Notes under the pieces: model-generated
The model's input: only the letters and a program-made list of their open reading frames with translations
What the model was told of the DNA's origin: nothing
Database searches by the model: none
Position numbers and translations under genes: made by a program
From: Ectothiorhodospiraceae bacterium
Lineage (GTDB): Bacteria > Pseudomonadota > Gammaproteobacteria > HK1
Length of the DNA stretch: 64,000 nucleotides
Assembly (NCBI GenBank): GCA_024234875.1
Contig: JACKNM010000023.1
Span: 10,587-74,586 of the forward strand
Direction: 5' to 3'
Part shown: piece by piece, positions 24,173 through 33,096 of the stretch
Position numbering within the stretch: the first letter of the stretch is position 1
Layout of the letters: each line of letters starts with the position of its first letter

Positions 24173-25231
24173 TCAACCGAAGTTGACCCGCGCCTCGAGA
24201 TTGGTGCGCGAGTCCGCGTTGCGCAGCGCTTCCTCGAGGGTGATTCGCCCGTCTCGATAGAGCCCGAACAGCGCATCGTCGAAGGTCTGCATCCCGCGCT
24301 GCCCGCTCTCCTGCATCGCCTCCTTCACCGACTCGAGATCCCCCTTGAGAATCAGCTCCGCGATGTGCGGGGTCACCATCATGATCTCGATCGCCGCCAC
24401 CCGCTTGCCGTCCACGCCGGGCACCAGGCGCTGGGAGATGATTCCGCGCAGGTTCAGGGAGAGATCCATGAAGAGCTGCTTGTGCAGCTCTTGAGGGAAC
24501 AGGTTGATCACGCGCTCCAGCGCCTGGTTGGCATTGTTCGCGTGCAGGGTGGCGAGGGCGAGGTGACCGGTATTCGACAGCTCCAGCGCCGCTTCCATCG
24601 TCTCGCGGTCGCGGATCTCGCCGATGAGAATCACGTCCGGCGCCTCACGCAAGCTGGACTTGAGCGCGTTGCGGTAGGAGAGGGTATCGACCCCGATCTC
24701 GCGCTGATTGACGATCGACTTGCGGTTGGGATGGGAGAACTCGACCGGATCCTCGATGGTCAGGATGTGACCCGCCTGCAGCTCGTTGCGGTTGTTGATC
24801 ATCGCGGCGAGGGTGGTCGACTTGCCCGAGCCGGTCGCCCCGACCATCAGGATCAACCCGCGCTTCTGCATCACCATCTCGCCGAGGATCTCCGGCAAGC
24901 CGAGCTCCTCGATGGTCGGAATCTCCGACGGAATGAGCCGCAGCACCATCGCGACCTTGCCACGCTGGCGAAAGACGTTGACGCGGAAGCGCGCGCTCTC
25001 GTCCGGTAGTGCGATGGCGAAGTCGACCTCGAGGTTCTTCTCGAAGGTGCTCTTGTGGTAGTCGTTCATCACACCGTACGCGGCGGCCCGCGTCAGGTCC
25101 GGAGTGAGCTCGGTCTTGCCGACGGAGACGATCTGTCCCTCGATCTTGATCTTGACCGGTGACTTCGCGGTGAAGAAGAGGTCGGAGGCATTCTTCTCGA
25201 CCATCAGCTTCAGATAGGGCGAAATGTCCAT
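24173..25231 (-). CDS. PilT/PilU family retraction ATPase (third paralog)
   Basis: 352-residue hexameric AAA-like ATPase of the type IV pilus retraction family, cytoplasmic. N-terminal PAS-like domain to about 100; Walker A GATGSGKSTT; Walker B region DVILIGEIRDRET; His box GHLALATLHANNANQALER. At the position where PilT has the AIRNLIRE motif this protein reads HIAELILKGD, so it is closer to PilU. It is the third gene of a tandem array behind pilT and the second PilU-like gene, 85 bases after it. Its job relative to PilU is unknown. Confidence 0.9.
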   Translation of the reverse strand: MDISPYLKLMVEKNASDLFFTAKSPVKIKIEGQIVSVGKTELTPDLTRAAAYGVMNDYHKSTFEKNLEVDFAIALPDESARFRVNVFRQRGKVAMVLRLIPSEIPTIEELGLPEILGEMVMQKRGLILMVGATGSGKSTTLAAMINNRNELQAGHILTIEDPVEFSHPNRKSIVNQREIGVDTLSYRNALKSSLREAPDVILIGEIRDRETMEAALELSNTGHLALATLHANNANQALERVINLFPQELHKQLFMDLSLNLRGIISQRLVPGVDGKRVAAIEIMMVTPHIAELILKGDLESVKEAMQESGQRGMQTFDDALFGLYRDGRITLEEALRNADSRTNLEARVNFG

Positions 25232-25316
25232 GCGCGGCTCTCGTCTGGGAGCATCGTGCGAAAACGAGGCGCGGCCTCAGCCGCGCCGACATCGGAGGAG
25301 TCGGTGATCCGTCGCG

Positions 25317-26486
25317 TCAGCGACGCAGGTGGCCGGCCTCCTGCTCCGTCTCCTCGATCTGGAGATGGTCGAGCCCGGCGAGCGCATCGCGCCCCTTCGA
25401 CGCCTTGCCCTCGAGCTTGATACGCAGACGAAGCTCGTTCTGAGAGTCGGCGAAGCGCATCGCATCCTCGAACGAGATGAGGTCACTCTCGTAGAGGTCG
25501 AACAACGCCTGATCGAAGGTCTGCATCCCGAGCTCGCGGGACTTCTGCATGATCGGCTTCACGCTGTCGAGCTCGCCCTTGAGGATCAGATCCTTGATCA
25601 ATGGCGAGTTGAGCATGATCTCGATCGCTGCCACGCGGCCCTTGCCGTCGCGCTTCTTGATCAGCCGCTGCGAGATGATCGAGCGCACGTTGGCCGAGAG
25701 ATCCATCAGAAGCTGAGGCCGGCGCTCCTCCGGGAAGAAGTTGATGATCCGGTCGAGCGCCTGATTGGCGTTGTTCGCGTGCAGGGTGGCCAGTGCGAGA
25801 TGGCCAGTCTCGGCGAACTGGATGCCGAACTCCATCGTCGCGCGGTCACGGATCTCGCCGAGGAGGATGACGTCCGGCGCCTGGCGCAGCGAGTTCTTGA
25901 GCGCGATGCCCCAGCTGTCGGTGTCGACCCCGATCTCGCGCTGCATCACCACGCAGTTCTTGTGCGGGTGGACGTACTCGATCGGATCCTCGAGGGTGAT
26001 GATGTGGCCGTAGCTGTTTCGGTTGCGGTAGTCGATCATCGCGGCGAGCGATGTCGACTTGCCCGATCCGGTGCCGCCCACCACCATGACCAGGCCATTC
26101 TTGGTCATGATGACGTCCTTGAGAACCTCCGGCAGGCCGAGCTTGTCGATGTCCGGCACCTCGGTCGTGATCGTGCGCAGCACCAGACCCGGGTGCCCCT
26201 GCTGGATGTAGGCGTTGCAGCGATAGCGACCGATGCCGGGCGGGGAGACCGCGAAGTTGCACTCCTTGGTCGCCTCGAACTCCTTGAGCTGGCGGTCGTT
26301 CATGATCGAGTAGGTGAGCGCCTTGGCGTTCTCGGGCGTCAACGCCTGGCGTGACACCGGCGTGACCTTGCCGTCGACCTTCAACGCCGGAGGAAAGCCG
26401 ACGGTGACGAAGAGGTCCGACGCATTCTTCTGACGCATCAGCTTCAGAAGATCGAGCATGAACTTGATTGCTTGCTCGCGTTCCAT
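25317..26486 (-). CDS. pilU: Twitching motility ATPase PilU-like
   Basis: 389-residue PilT-family ATPase. Starts MEREQAIKFMLDLLKLMRQK, then DLFVTVGFPPALKVDGK typical of PilU. Walker A GGTGSGKSTS, Walker B DVILLGEIRDRAT, His box GHLALATLHANNANQALDR, and PLIKDLILKGE in place of the PilT AIRNLIRE motif. A C-terminal extension (about 355-389, FADSQNELRLRIKLEG onward) matches PilU length. In Pseudomonas PilU assists PilT-driven retraction under load. It lies 43 bases after pilT on the same strand. Confidence 0.9.
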   Translation of the reverse strand: MEREQAIKFMLDLLKLMRQKNASDLFVTVGFPPALKVDGKVTPVSRQALTPENAKALTYSIMNDRQLKEFEATKECNFAVSPPGIGRYRCNAYIQQGHPGLVLRTITTEVPDIDKLGLPEVLKDVIMTKNGLVMVVGGTGSGKSTSLAAMIDYRNRNSYGHIITLEDPIEYVHPHKNCVVMQREIGVDTDSWGIALKNSLRQAPDVILLGEIRDRATMEFGIQFAETGHLALATLHANNANQALDRIINFFPEERRPQLLMDLSANVRSIISQRLIKKRDGKGRVAAIEIMLNSPLIKDLILKGELDSVKPIMQKSRELGMQTFDQALFDLYESDLISFEDAMRFADSQNELRLRIKLEGKASKGRDALAGLDHLQIEETEQEAGHLRR

Positions 26487-26529
26487 GGCTCCTGCTCCCG
26501 GTATGCGCTCGGATCGGCTCCGACGTCGG

Positions 26530-27567
26530 CTACTGGATCATTTCCCTGTTCTGCGCCTTGGCGATGGCCGCCTGGCGCGACACCACGCCCTCGCGGACCA
26601 GACGCTGCAGATCCTGGTCGAGGGTCTTCATTCCGTACTGCTGACCGGTCTGGATGGCGGAGTACATCTGGGCGATCTTGTTCTCGCGGATCAGGTTTCG
26701 AATCGCCGGGGTCCCGATCATGATCTCGTGCGCGGCGACGCGGCCACCACCGTTCTTCTTGAGCAGGGTCTGCGAGATCACCGCGCGCAGCGACTCCGAG
26801 AGCATCGCCCGCACCATGTCCTTCTCCGCCGCCGGGAAGACGTCGACGATGCGGTCGATCGTCTTCGCCGCCGAGCTCGTGTGCAGGGTGCCGAAGACCA
26901 GGTGGCCGGTCTCGGCCGCGGTCAGCGCGAGCCGGATGGTCTCGAGGTCACGCATCTCACCGACCAGGATGGTGTCCGGGTCCTCGCGCAAGGCCGAGCG
27001 CAGCGCCTCGTTGAAGCCGAGGGTGTCGCGATGCACCTCGCGCTGGTTGACGAGGCACTTCTTGCTCTCGTGGACGAACTCGATCGGGTCCTCGATGGTG
27101 AGGATGTGGCCATACTCCGAGTTGTTCTTGTGGTCCATCATCGCCGCCAGGGTCGTCGACTTCCCGGAGCCGGTCGGCCCGGTGACCAGCACCACACCAC
27201 GCGGCGTCTCGGAGATCTCCTTGAAGATGGCCGGCGCCTTGAGATCCTCCAGGGTCAGGATCTTCGACGGGATGGTCCGGAACACCGCGCCCGCGCCACG
27301 GTGCTGGTTGAACGCGTTGACGCGAAACCGGGCGAGGCCGGGGATCTCGAACGAGAAGTCGGTCTCCAGGAACTCCTCGTAATCCTTGCGCTGCTTGTCG
27401 TTCATGATGTCGTACACCAGCTCGTGCACGGTCTTGTGCTCGAGCGGGGGCACGTTGATCCGGCGCACGTCCCCGTCCACCCGGATCATCGGCGGCAGCC
27501 CGGCGGAGAGGTGCAGGTCCGACGCACCGTTCTTCACTCCGAAAGCGAGCAGTTCACCGATGTCCAT
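26530..27567 (-). CDS. pilT: Type IV pilus retraction ATPase PilT
   Basis: 345-residue hexameric motor that depolymerises the type IV pilus, driving twitching motility and DNA uptake. Start MDIGELLAFGVKNGASDLHL is canonical. Walker A GPTGSGKSTT, Asp box, Walker B DTILVGEMRDLET, His box GHLVFGTLHTSSAAKTIDR and the PilT-specific AIRNLIRENK near residue 290 are all present. It is the first of three tandem paralogs transcribed leftwards and divergent from yggS, as in Pseudomonas. The structural pilin genes are not in the window. Confidence 0.97.
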   Translation of the reverse strand: MDIGELLAFGVKNGASDLHLSAGLPPMIRVDGDVRRINVPPLEHKTVHELVYDIMNDKQRKDYEEFLETDFSFEIPGLARFRVNAFNQHRGAGAVFRTIPSKILTLEDLKAPAIFKEISETPRGVVLVTGPTGSGKSTTLAAMMDHKNNSEYGHILTIEDPIEFVHESKKCLVNQREVHRDTLGFNEALRSALREDPDTILVGEMRDLETIRLALTAAETGHLVFGTLHTSSAAKTIDRIVDVFPAAEKDMVRAMLSESLRAVISQTLLKKNGGGRVAAHEIMIGTPAIRNLIRENKIAQMYSAIQTGQQYGMKTLDQDLQRLVREGVVSRQAAIAKAQNREMIQ

Positions 27568-27688
27568 GCTTGGCTGACCTCCCAGGGTTGGACGACGGAC
27601 GAAGACGGTCGGCGTGGAGCGCTCCACCCGCGGCGAGCAGCCGGCGAGCCAGGCGAGAGCGCGGGCGAGACGATCGCGGGCCCGGGAG

Positions 27689-27717
27689 AGTATAGTCCAC
27701 CGCTTCTGGGCCACCAA
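27689..27717 (-). promoter_or_regulatory. Candidate sigma-70 promoter for pilT and its paralogs
   Basis: On the minus strand TTGGTG (27717-27712), 17-base spacer, TATACT (27694-27689). Start would be near 27682, about 115 bases ahead of pilT. The same bases read on the plus strand give TATAGT (27691-27696), a possible -10 for yggS, so the divergent promoters overlap. Confidence 0.55.
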
Positions 27718-27737
27718 AGAAGGCTGCGGGCCGAGAC

Positions 27738-28427
27738 GTGAGCACCGTCGCAGAATCTCTCCGACGCCTCCTGGCGGAGATCGCCGAGCTGGAGGCGCGC
27801 CACGGCCGCGAGCCGGGCAGCGTGCGCCTGCTCGCGGTCAGCAAGACCAAGCCGGCCGAGCTGGTTCGCGAGGCCGCCGCCGCGGGGCAGCGCGCATTCG
27901 GGGAGAACTTCCTCCAAGAGGCGCAGGAGAAGATCCACACACTCGGCGACCTCGATCTCGAATGGCACTTTATCGGCCCGATCCAGTCGAACAAGACCCG
28001 CGGCATCGCCACCGACTTCCAGTGGGTGCACAGCGTCGACCGCCTGAAGGTCGCGCAGCGTCTCAGCGCGCAGCGCCCGGCGGAGCTGCCCCCGCTCGAC
28101 ATCTGCGTGCAGGTGAACGTGAGCGGTGAGGGAACGAAGTCCGGTGTCGAGCCTGGTGAGGTCGAGGCGCTGGCCCACGCCTGCGCCGAGCTGCCGCGGA
28201 TCCGGGTACGTGGGCTGATGGCGATCCCGGCGCCGGCGGACAGCCTGGAGGCGCAACGCCGCCCGTTCCGGGTCTTGCGCGAGATGCTCGACCGCCTGCG
28301 CGCGGGCGGGCTCGAGCTCGACACGCTCTCGATGGGGATGTCGGGCGACATGGAGGCGGCGATCGCCGAGGGTGCGACCATCGTGCGCATCGGCACCGCG
28401 GTGTTCGGCGCACGCAACTACGATTGA
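27738..28427 (+). CDS. yggS: PLP homeostasis protein YggS/PROSC
   Basis: 229-residue pyridoxal 5'-phosphate-binding protein that buffers PLP supply; no catalytic activity is established. PLP lysine lies in LLAVSKTKP (about residue 36). Other family marks are GENFLQEAQEK, WHFIGPIQSNK, LMAIPAP and the phosphate-binding LSMGMSGDMEAAI with GTAVFGAR at the end. GTG start at 27738. It is divergent from pilT and two genes from proC, the conserved yggS-proC-yggT neighbourhood, although a SEL1/SPOR gene on the opposite strand is inserted here. Confidence 0.95.
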   Translation: MSTVAESLRRLLAEIAELEARHGREPGSVRLLAVSKTKPAELVREAAAAGQRAFGENFLQEAQEKIHTLGDLDLEWHFIGPIQSNKTRGIATDFQWVHSVDRLKVAQRLSAQRPAELPPLDICVQVNVSGEGTKSGVEPGEVEALAHACAELPRIRVRGLMAIPAPADSLEAQRRPFRVLREMLDRLRAGGLELDTLSMGMSGDMEAAIAEGATIVRIGTAVFGARNYD

Positions 28428-28461
28428 GCCGGCCACCGCAACGGACCCGCATCCCAAGGGC

Positions 28462-29706
28462 TCAGCGCCGCAGCCCCATCCTCTCGTGCACCAGCCGCAC
28501 CGGCCGGATCCACGGCTGGTGGGCGGCCAGCGCATCCGGCAGCCGCGCGACTGCCGCGGTCGCCTCGGCGCGGGTGGCGAAGTCACCGAGCAATGCCGAG
28601 AACCACGGCACGCCGTCACGGTCCCAGCGGTAGTACCCGCCCTCGCCGGGGGGGATGTTCTGCTCGACGAACGACCGCACCGCGCCCTCGTCGGCGTTGC
28701 TGTAGACCTGGATCGTGTAGCGCGACGGATCCAGGGCGCGAACCCACGCGACGGCTCCGGCCGGCATCGCCACCGCGGGTGTCGGCGGCATCACCGGCGC
28801 CGGAGTCGGAGTCGGAGTCGGAGTCGCGCGCTCGACCTGAGACGGCTGGAGGCTCGGCTGGGCGGCCATCGCCGCCTCGAGGGCCGCGAGTCGCTCACCC
28901 GCCGTCGGGTGCCCGGCCTCGGCGGCGCGCCGATAGAGCGTGCGCGCACCTTCCGGATCCCGCGGCGCGCCCACCCCGAGCTCGAGCAGGATCGCGAGAT
29001 CGTTGGTGGCCTCGACGTTTCCCTGCGACGCGGCACGGGCGAACCACGCGGCCGCCGTTCGCGGCTCCAGCGTGACCCCGGCCCCCACCAGGTACAGGCG
29101 CCCCAGCTCGTGCTGTGCGGGCGCCAGGCCCTGGTTGGCGGCGGCCCGGAACCAGCGCGCCGCGGTGGTGAGGTCGCGTGCCACACCGGTGCCCGAGGCA
29201 TACAACAGCCCGAGGTTGTACTGGGCCTCGGCGAGACCCTGCTCGGCCGCGAGCTCGAACCAGTAGGCCGCCTCGCCGGGATTCGGTCGCACCGTGCCGC
29301 CGTCGAGCAGCAGCATCCCGACCTTGTGTCGCGCCTCGGCGAGCCCGATCTCCGCCGCGCGCCGATACCATCGCATGGATTCGAGACCCGCTCTGGGGTC
29401 GGCGGCGGTGGGAAGTCCCTCGAAGTGGCGGCCGAGCGCGTACGCCGCCCGCGCGTCGCCGCCGTCCGCGAGTCGCGCCAGTCGGGCCAGCTCCGCCTCG
29501 GCGAGCGGCTGGGCTCGAGCCGGGACGGGGGACGACGCCAGCGCGACCGCCACGAGCACCGCGACCACGAGCGCGACCACCGGCACCGACCGGCGGTCCC
29601 GACGCGGGGTCGGCTCGATTCGATCACGGGCGCTACGCACAGGCGAGGAGTCTAGCAGCCCGTCGGAGTCCCGACGGACCCGCCGGCCCGGTTTCGGTCC
29701 CACCAC
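28462..29706 (-). CDS. SEL1-repeat protein with C-terminal SPOR domain
   Basis: Envelope protein of about 392-414 residues. N-terminal signal/anchor (VPVVALVVAVLVAVALASS), then about five SEL1-like tetratricopeptide repeats (about 75-270; examples AEARHKVGMLLLDGG, AEAQYNLGLLYASG, APAQHELGRLYLVG). A Thr-Pro linker comes next, and finally a SPOR domain (about 330-405, RYTIQVYSNADEGAVRSFV) that binds denuded peptidoglycan. SEL1 domains mediate protein contacts, so a septal or cell-wall scaffold is plausible. The start is uncertain: GTG 29706 or GTG 29640, neither with a clear ribosome site. Inserted between yggS and proC in opposite orientation. Confidence 0.8.
   Translation of the reverse strand: MVGPKPGRRVRRDSDGLLDSSPVRSARDRIEPTPRRDRRSVPVVALVVAVLVAVALASSPVPARAQPLAEAELARLARLADGGDARAAYALGRHFEGLPTAADPRAGLESMRWYRRAAEIGLAEARHKVGMLLLDGGTVRPNPGEAAYWFELAAEQGLAEAQYNLGLLYASGTGVARDLTTAARWFRAAANQGLAPAQHELGRLYLVGAGVTLEPRTAAAWFARAASQGNVEATNDLAILLELGVGAPRDPEGARTLYRRAAEAGHPTAGERLAALEAAMAAQPSLQPSQVERATPTPTPTPAPVMPPTPAVAMPAGAVAWVRALDPSRYTIQVYSNADEGAVRSFVEQNIPPGEGGYYRWDRDGVPWFSALLGDFATRAEATAAVARLPDALAAHQPWIRPVRLVHERMGLRR
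28802..28825 (+). repeat. Tandem hexamer GGAGTC x4 inside the SEL1/SPOR gene
   Basis: Four perfect GGAGTC units in a row encode the Thr-Pro linker of the SEL1/SPOR protein on the minus strand. Copy number could vary by slippage in steps of two residues without breaking the frame. Confidence 0.7.
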
Positions 29707-29781
29707 GAATCGCCGATAATGTCGCGTTCATGCGAGGCGCCTGGCGCGCATCGCCCGCAAACCTGCATCGGACGGCGCCCC

Positions 29782-30609
29782 ATGCCTCAGCAATCCATCG
29801 CGTTCATCGGCGGCGGCAACATGGCGACCAGCCTGGTCGGTGGGCTGATCGGCAATGCCACTCCACCCGACACCATCTGGGTGACCGACCCCGAATCGGA
29901 CAAGCTCGAGGCGCTCGCCGACCGCTTCGGCGTGCGCACCAGCGCGGACAACGAGACCGCGGTGCGCCGGGTCGAGACGGTGGTCCTCGCGGTGAAGCCG
30001 CAGGTGATGGCCGAGGTGGTGCGCGGCATCGCCGGCGCCGCCCGCGAGCACCGCCCCCTGATCGTCTCGATTGCGGCCGGGGTGCGGATCGCCGACCTCG
30101 CCCGCTGGCTCGGCTACGACGCGGCCATCGTGCGCACCATGCCCAACACCCCGGCCCTGGTGGGGGCCGGCGCCACCGGGCTCTGCGCGGGGCCGGGGGT
30201 CAGCGCCGAGCAGCGCAGCCGCGCCGAGGCGGTGCTCCGCGCCGCCGGCATCACGGTCTGGGTCGAGGACGAGGGGCTGCTCGATGCGGTGACCGCGGTG
30301 TCGGGCAGCGGCCCGGCATACTTCTTCGCGCTGATGGAGCAGATGGAGGAGGCGGGAGCGGCGCTCGGACTCGACCGCGAGACCGCGCGGCGCCTGGTGC
30401 TGCAGACCGCGCTCGGCGCGGCCCGCATCGCGACCGAGGGGGACGATCCACCGGCGGTGCTCCGCGCGAAGGTGACCTCGCCGGGTGGGACGACCCAGGC
30501 GGCACTGGAGACGTTCAGCGCCGGCGGTCTCGAGCAACTGGTGCAGCGGGCGCTCACCGCCGCGCGCGACCGCGCGGTCGAGCTCGGCGACCAGCTCGGG
30601 CGACAGTGA
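29782..30609 (+). CDS. proC: Pyrroline-5-carboxylate reductase
   Basis: NAD(P)H-dependent last step of proline synthesis. The 275 residues contain the dinucleotide fold IAFIGGGNMATSLVGGLIG, VVLAVKPQVM, RTMPNTPALVGAGATGL and the C-terminal catalytic motif SGSGPAYFFAL plus KVTSPGGTTQAAL. ATG 29782 is chosen; the longer in-frame reading has no conserved residues. It overlaps yggT by one base (TGATG). A GATAAT about 65 bases upstream may be its -10. Confidence 0.96.
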   Translation: MPQQSIAFIGGGNMATSLVGGLIGNATPPDTIWVTDPESDKLEALADRFGVRTSADNETAVRRVETVVLAVKPQVMAEVVRGIAGAAREHRPLIVSIAAGVRIADLARWLGYDAAIVRTMPNTPALVGAGATGLCAGPGVSAEQRSRAEAVLRAAGITVWVEDEGLLDAVTAVSGSGPAYFFALMEQMEEAGAALGLDRETARRLVLQTALGAARIATEGDDPPAVLRAKVTSPGGTTQAALETFSAGGLEQLVQRALTAARDRAVELGDQLGRQ

Positions 30610-31184
30610 TGGGTGGCGGGCACGTCGGTGGGGCCGCCACCTTCCTGGTCGACACCCTGTTCGGCCTGTACATCGCGCTGTTCATGCTGCGCTTCCTGCT
30701 GCAGGTCGCGCGTGCGGACTTCTACAACCCGATCTCCCAGTTCGTCGTGCGGGCGACGCAGCCGGTGCTCAAGCCGCTGCGGCGGGTGATTCCCGGCACG
30801 CGCGGAATCGACCTGGCGACGATCGTCGCGATGGTCGTGCTGCAGACGATCGCCCTCTACATCATCCTCGGCCTGGACGGCGGGAGCGGTGCCCTGCCGG
30901 GAATGCTCCTCCACGCCGTGGCCCGCCTGGTGGATCTGGCGCTCAATGTCTTCTTCTTCGTGATCATCGCCCAGATCGTGCTGAGCTGGGTCAATCCGTC
31001 GTTGCGAAACCCGGCCACCGCGATCCTGCACCGGATCGCCGAGTTGCTGCTCGGACCCGCACGGCGCGTCATTCCCCCGATGGGCGGGCTCGACATCTCG
31101 CCGATCCCGGTCCTGATCGGGCTGCGGCTCGCGTCGTTCCTGATTGTCGGCCCCCTGGTCGACATCGCGAATCAGCTGCTCTAG
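30609..31184 (+). CDS. yggT: YggT family membrane protein
   Basis: 191-residue inner-membrane protein with two copies of the YGGT unit (FMLRFLLQVARADFYNPISQF and IIAQIVLSWVNPSLRNPATAIL). Each has two membrane helices and is followed by a P-x-GG/RG-I-D turn (IPGTRGIDLA, IPPMGGLDIS). Function is unsettled; related proteins are linked to osmotic shock tolerance or cell-division membrane organisation. Directly coupled to proC upstream and yggU downstream. Confidence 0.9.
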   Translation: MGGGHVGGAATFLVDTLFGLYIALFMLRFLLQVARADFYNPISQFVVRATQPVLKPLRRVIPGTRGIDLATIVAMVVLQTIALYIILGLDGGSGALPGMLLHAVARLVDLALNVFFFVIIAQIVLSWVNPSLRNPATAILHRIAELLLGPARRVIPPMGGLDISPIPVLIGLRLASFLIVGPLVDIANQLL

Positions 31185-31189
31185 CCCGC

Positions 31190-31537
31190 GTGGTGGTGCG
31201 CGGCCACGGCACCGCCGGTGCGAGTGGAGGCGCGGCCTGGCGCGCCGTGGGCGAGGACATCGAGCTGCGCGTCAAGGTCTCGCCTCGCGCGAGCCAGGAC
31301 CGCGTCACCGGCATCGAGGACGGCCGCGTCCGCCTGCGGGTCACCGCAGCACCGGTCGACGGCGAGGCGAATCGACGAATCGTCGCGCTCCTCGCCGCCG
31401 CGTTCGGGGTGGCGAAGAGCAGGGTCGAGATCCTCTCGGGCGCGACGGGGCGCGAGAAGGTGGTCCGAGTCCGTGCGCCGCGGCGGCGCCCGGACTGGTT
31501 GGAGGCCGTCGCGCCCTCGGCGCGCGACGTGACGTGA
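31190..31537 (+). CDS. yggU: DUF167 (YggU) family protein
   Basis: About 115-residue alpha/beta protein of the DUF167 family, function unknown, small and cytoplasmic. The core reads RVKVSPRASQDRVTGIEDGRV, PVDGEANRRIVALLA and VEILSGATGREKVVRV, the full family pattern. Three consecutive GTG codons (31190-31198) all could be the start; a fourth at 31247 would be too short for the family's aromatic N-terminal segment. Follows yggT by 5 bases. Confidence 0.87.
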   Translation: MVVRGHGTAGASGGAAWRAVGEDIELRVKVSPRASQDRVTGIEDGRVRLRVTAAPVDGEANRRIVALLAAAFGVAKSRVEILSGATGREKVVRVRAPRRRPDWLEAVAPSARDVT

Positions 31538-31592
31538 GAACGCGCCCGTCGACGGTTGCGAGCGGCGACGCGGTGATGCGGAGAACCCGGGT

Positions 31593-32249
31593 TTGGACGA
31601 GCTGAAACGGCAATTCATCGACTTCGCGCTCGCGCGAGGGGTGCTCAAGTTCGGGCGCTTCACCCTGAAGTCTGGGCGAGTGAGTCCTTACTTCTTCAAT
31701 ACCGGTCTGTTCGACAGCGGCGCCAGCCTGCGCCGCCTCGGTCAGTTCTACGCCCATAGCCTGCAGGCGTCGGGGCTGGCCTTCGACATGCTGTTCGGCC
31801 CGGCCTACAAGGGGATCCCGCTGGTGGCCACCGTCTCGGCCGCGCTCGACGAGCTCTACGGCCGGGACCTGCCCTTCTGCTTCAATCGCAAGGAGGCGAA
31901 GGACCACGGCGAGGGCGGGATGACGGTCGGTGCCCCGCTGGCCGGGCGAGTGCTCATCGTCGACGACGTGATCTCCGCCGGGACCTCGGTTCGCGAGTCG
32001 GTGGCCACCATCGAGAGCGCCGGTGCCACCGTCGCCGGCGTCGCGATCTCGCTCGACCGGCAAGAGCGCGGCACCGGCGCGCGCTCCGCGATCCAGGAGG
32101 TCGAGCACCGCTACGGCGTCGACGTGGTCAGCATCGTGACGCTGGACGACCTGGTGGCCTACCTCGAGGGACATCCGGAGCGCGAAGCCGATCTCGCCGC
32201 CATTCGTGACTACCGGTCGCGCTACGGCGCGGGGACGAGCGCCGGCTGA
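31593..32249 (+). CDS. pyrE: Orotate phosphoribosyltransferase
   Basis: Adds PRPP to orotate to form OMP in pyrimidine synthesis. The 218-residue product aligns well with enterobacterial PyrE: RQFIDFALARGVLKFGRFTLKSGR, PYFFNTGLF, FGPAYKGIPL, the flexible loop RKEAKDHGEGG and the PRPP motif VLIVDDVISAGTS. The only in-frame start giving the conserved N-terminus is TTG at 31593, with GGAG 9 bases upstream, so initiation is probably weak. In the window pyrE is the only certain pyrimidine gene. Confidence 0.95.
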   Translation: MDELKRQFIDFALARGVLKFGRFTLKSGRVSPYFFNTGLFDSGASLRRLGQFYAHSLQASGLAFDMLFGPAYKGIPLVATVSAALDELYGRDLPFCFNRKEAKDHGEGGMTVGAPLAGRVLIVDDVISAGTSVRESVATIESAGATVAGVAISLDRQERGTGARSAIQEVEHRYGVDVVSIVTLDDLVAYLEGHPEREADLAAIRDYRSRYGAGTSAG

Positions 32250-32339
32250 GGGGCGGCCGGGGGAAGCGGCGAGAGACGCTCCCGGCGCCGAAGTGCGACC
32301 ACCATCACGCATCGACCGGACCTCGAGCGGGCAAACTCC

Positions 32340-32345
32340 TATAAT
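32340..32345 (+). promoter_or_regulatory. -10 element upstream of the DUF4124 gene
   Basis: A perfect TATAAT lies 84 bases ahead of the DUF4124 ATG, in the gap after pyrE. No convincing -35 hexamer was seen at the expected distance. Confidence 0.4.
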
Positions 32346-32428
32346 TCGTGGTCGCCACTCCCGCCGCGCACCAGCCCGGCGTGATGTGGCCGATAGAGCG
32401 AAAGGACCCTGCCCGGCGAGCAAATACC

Positions 32429-33073
32429 ATGAACGTCCTCGATCGACGCGCCTCTTCCCTCCTCGCCCTCGTGGCCGCCCTGGCTCTCGCCCCCCTGGAG
32501 GCCGGTGCCGCGATCAAGTGCTGGACCAACAAGGACGGCGTGCGCGAATGCGGCAACGCCATCCCGCCCGAGTACGCGCAGCAAGGACACGTCGAGAAGA
32601 GCACTCGCGGCCTCACCGTTCGCGAGACGGCCCGCGCGAAGACCAACGAGGAGCTCTCTCGCGAGCGCGAGGAGCGCGAGCGCGAGGAGCGCGAGCAGGC
32701 CGAGCGCGATCGCCTCGCGCAGGAGCAGGCCCAGCGCGACCGCGTGCTCCTTCACACCTACACCACGGAGGACGATCTGGTCCTCGCTCGCGACGGCCAT
32801 CTCGCCGCACTCGACTCGCGCATGAAGCACACTCGCCAGGTCAATCTCAAGCTGAACGAGAGTCTGGACGAGCTGCGCGGCGAAGCCGCTGCCCTCGAGC
32901 GGGCCGGAAAACCGGTGCCGGACAAGATGCGCGACGACATCGCCAATCTGCGCAAGCAGATCTCGGCCAACGACGACTCGCTCGGTCTACGCGAGCAGGA
33001 GCGCACCGAGCTGATCACCCGGTTCGATCGCGACCTCGCACGCTACCGGGAGCTCCGCAAGAGCGGTCGTTGA
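32429..33073 (+). CDS. DUF4124 domain exported protein with coiled coil
   Basis: 214-residue secreted protein. Signal peptide at 1-27 (LLALVAALALAPLEAGA), then the short DUF4124 segment (IKCWTNKDGVRECGNAIPPEY) with its cysteine pair. A highly charged Arg/Glu coiled coil (about 72-105) and a second helical region to the C-terminus follow. DUF4124 proteins are periplasmic and of unknown function. I chose ATG 32429 because the signal peptide begins there; an upstream extension of 27 codons is polar and unlikely. Likely monocistronic, between pyrE and the convergent metallopeptidase gene. Confidence 0.8.
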   Translation: MNVLDRRASSLLALVAALALAPLEAGAAIKCWTNKDGVRECGNAIPPEYAQQGHVEKSTRGLTVRETARAKTNEELSREREEREREEREQAERDRLAQEQAQRDRVLLHTYTTEDDLVLARDGHLAALDSRMKHTRQVNLKLNESLDELRGEAAALERAGKPVPDKMRDDIANLRKQISANDDSLGLREQERTELITRFDRDLARYRELRKSGR

Positions 33074-33096
33074 GCGCTCGCCCGCCGCGGCCGGCC

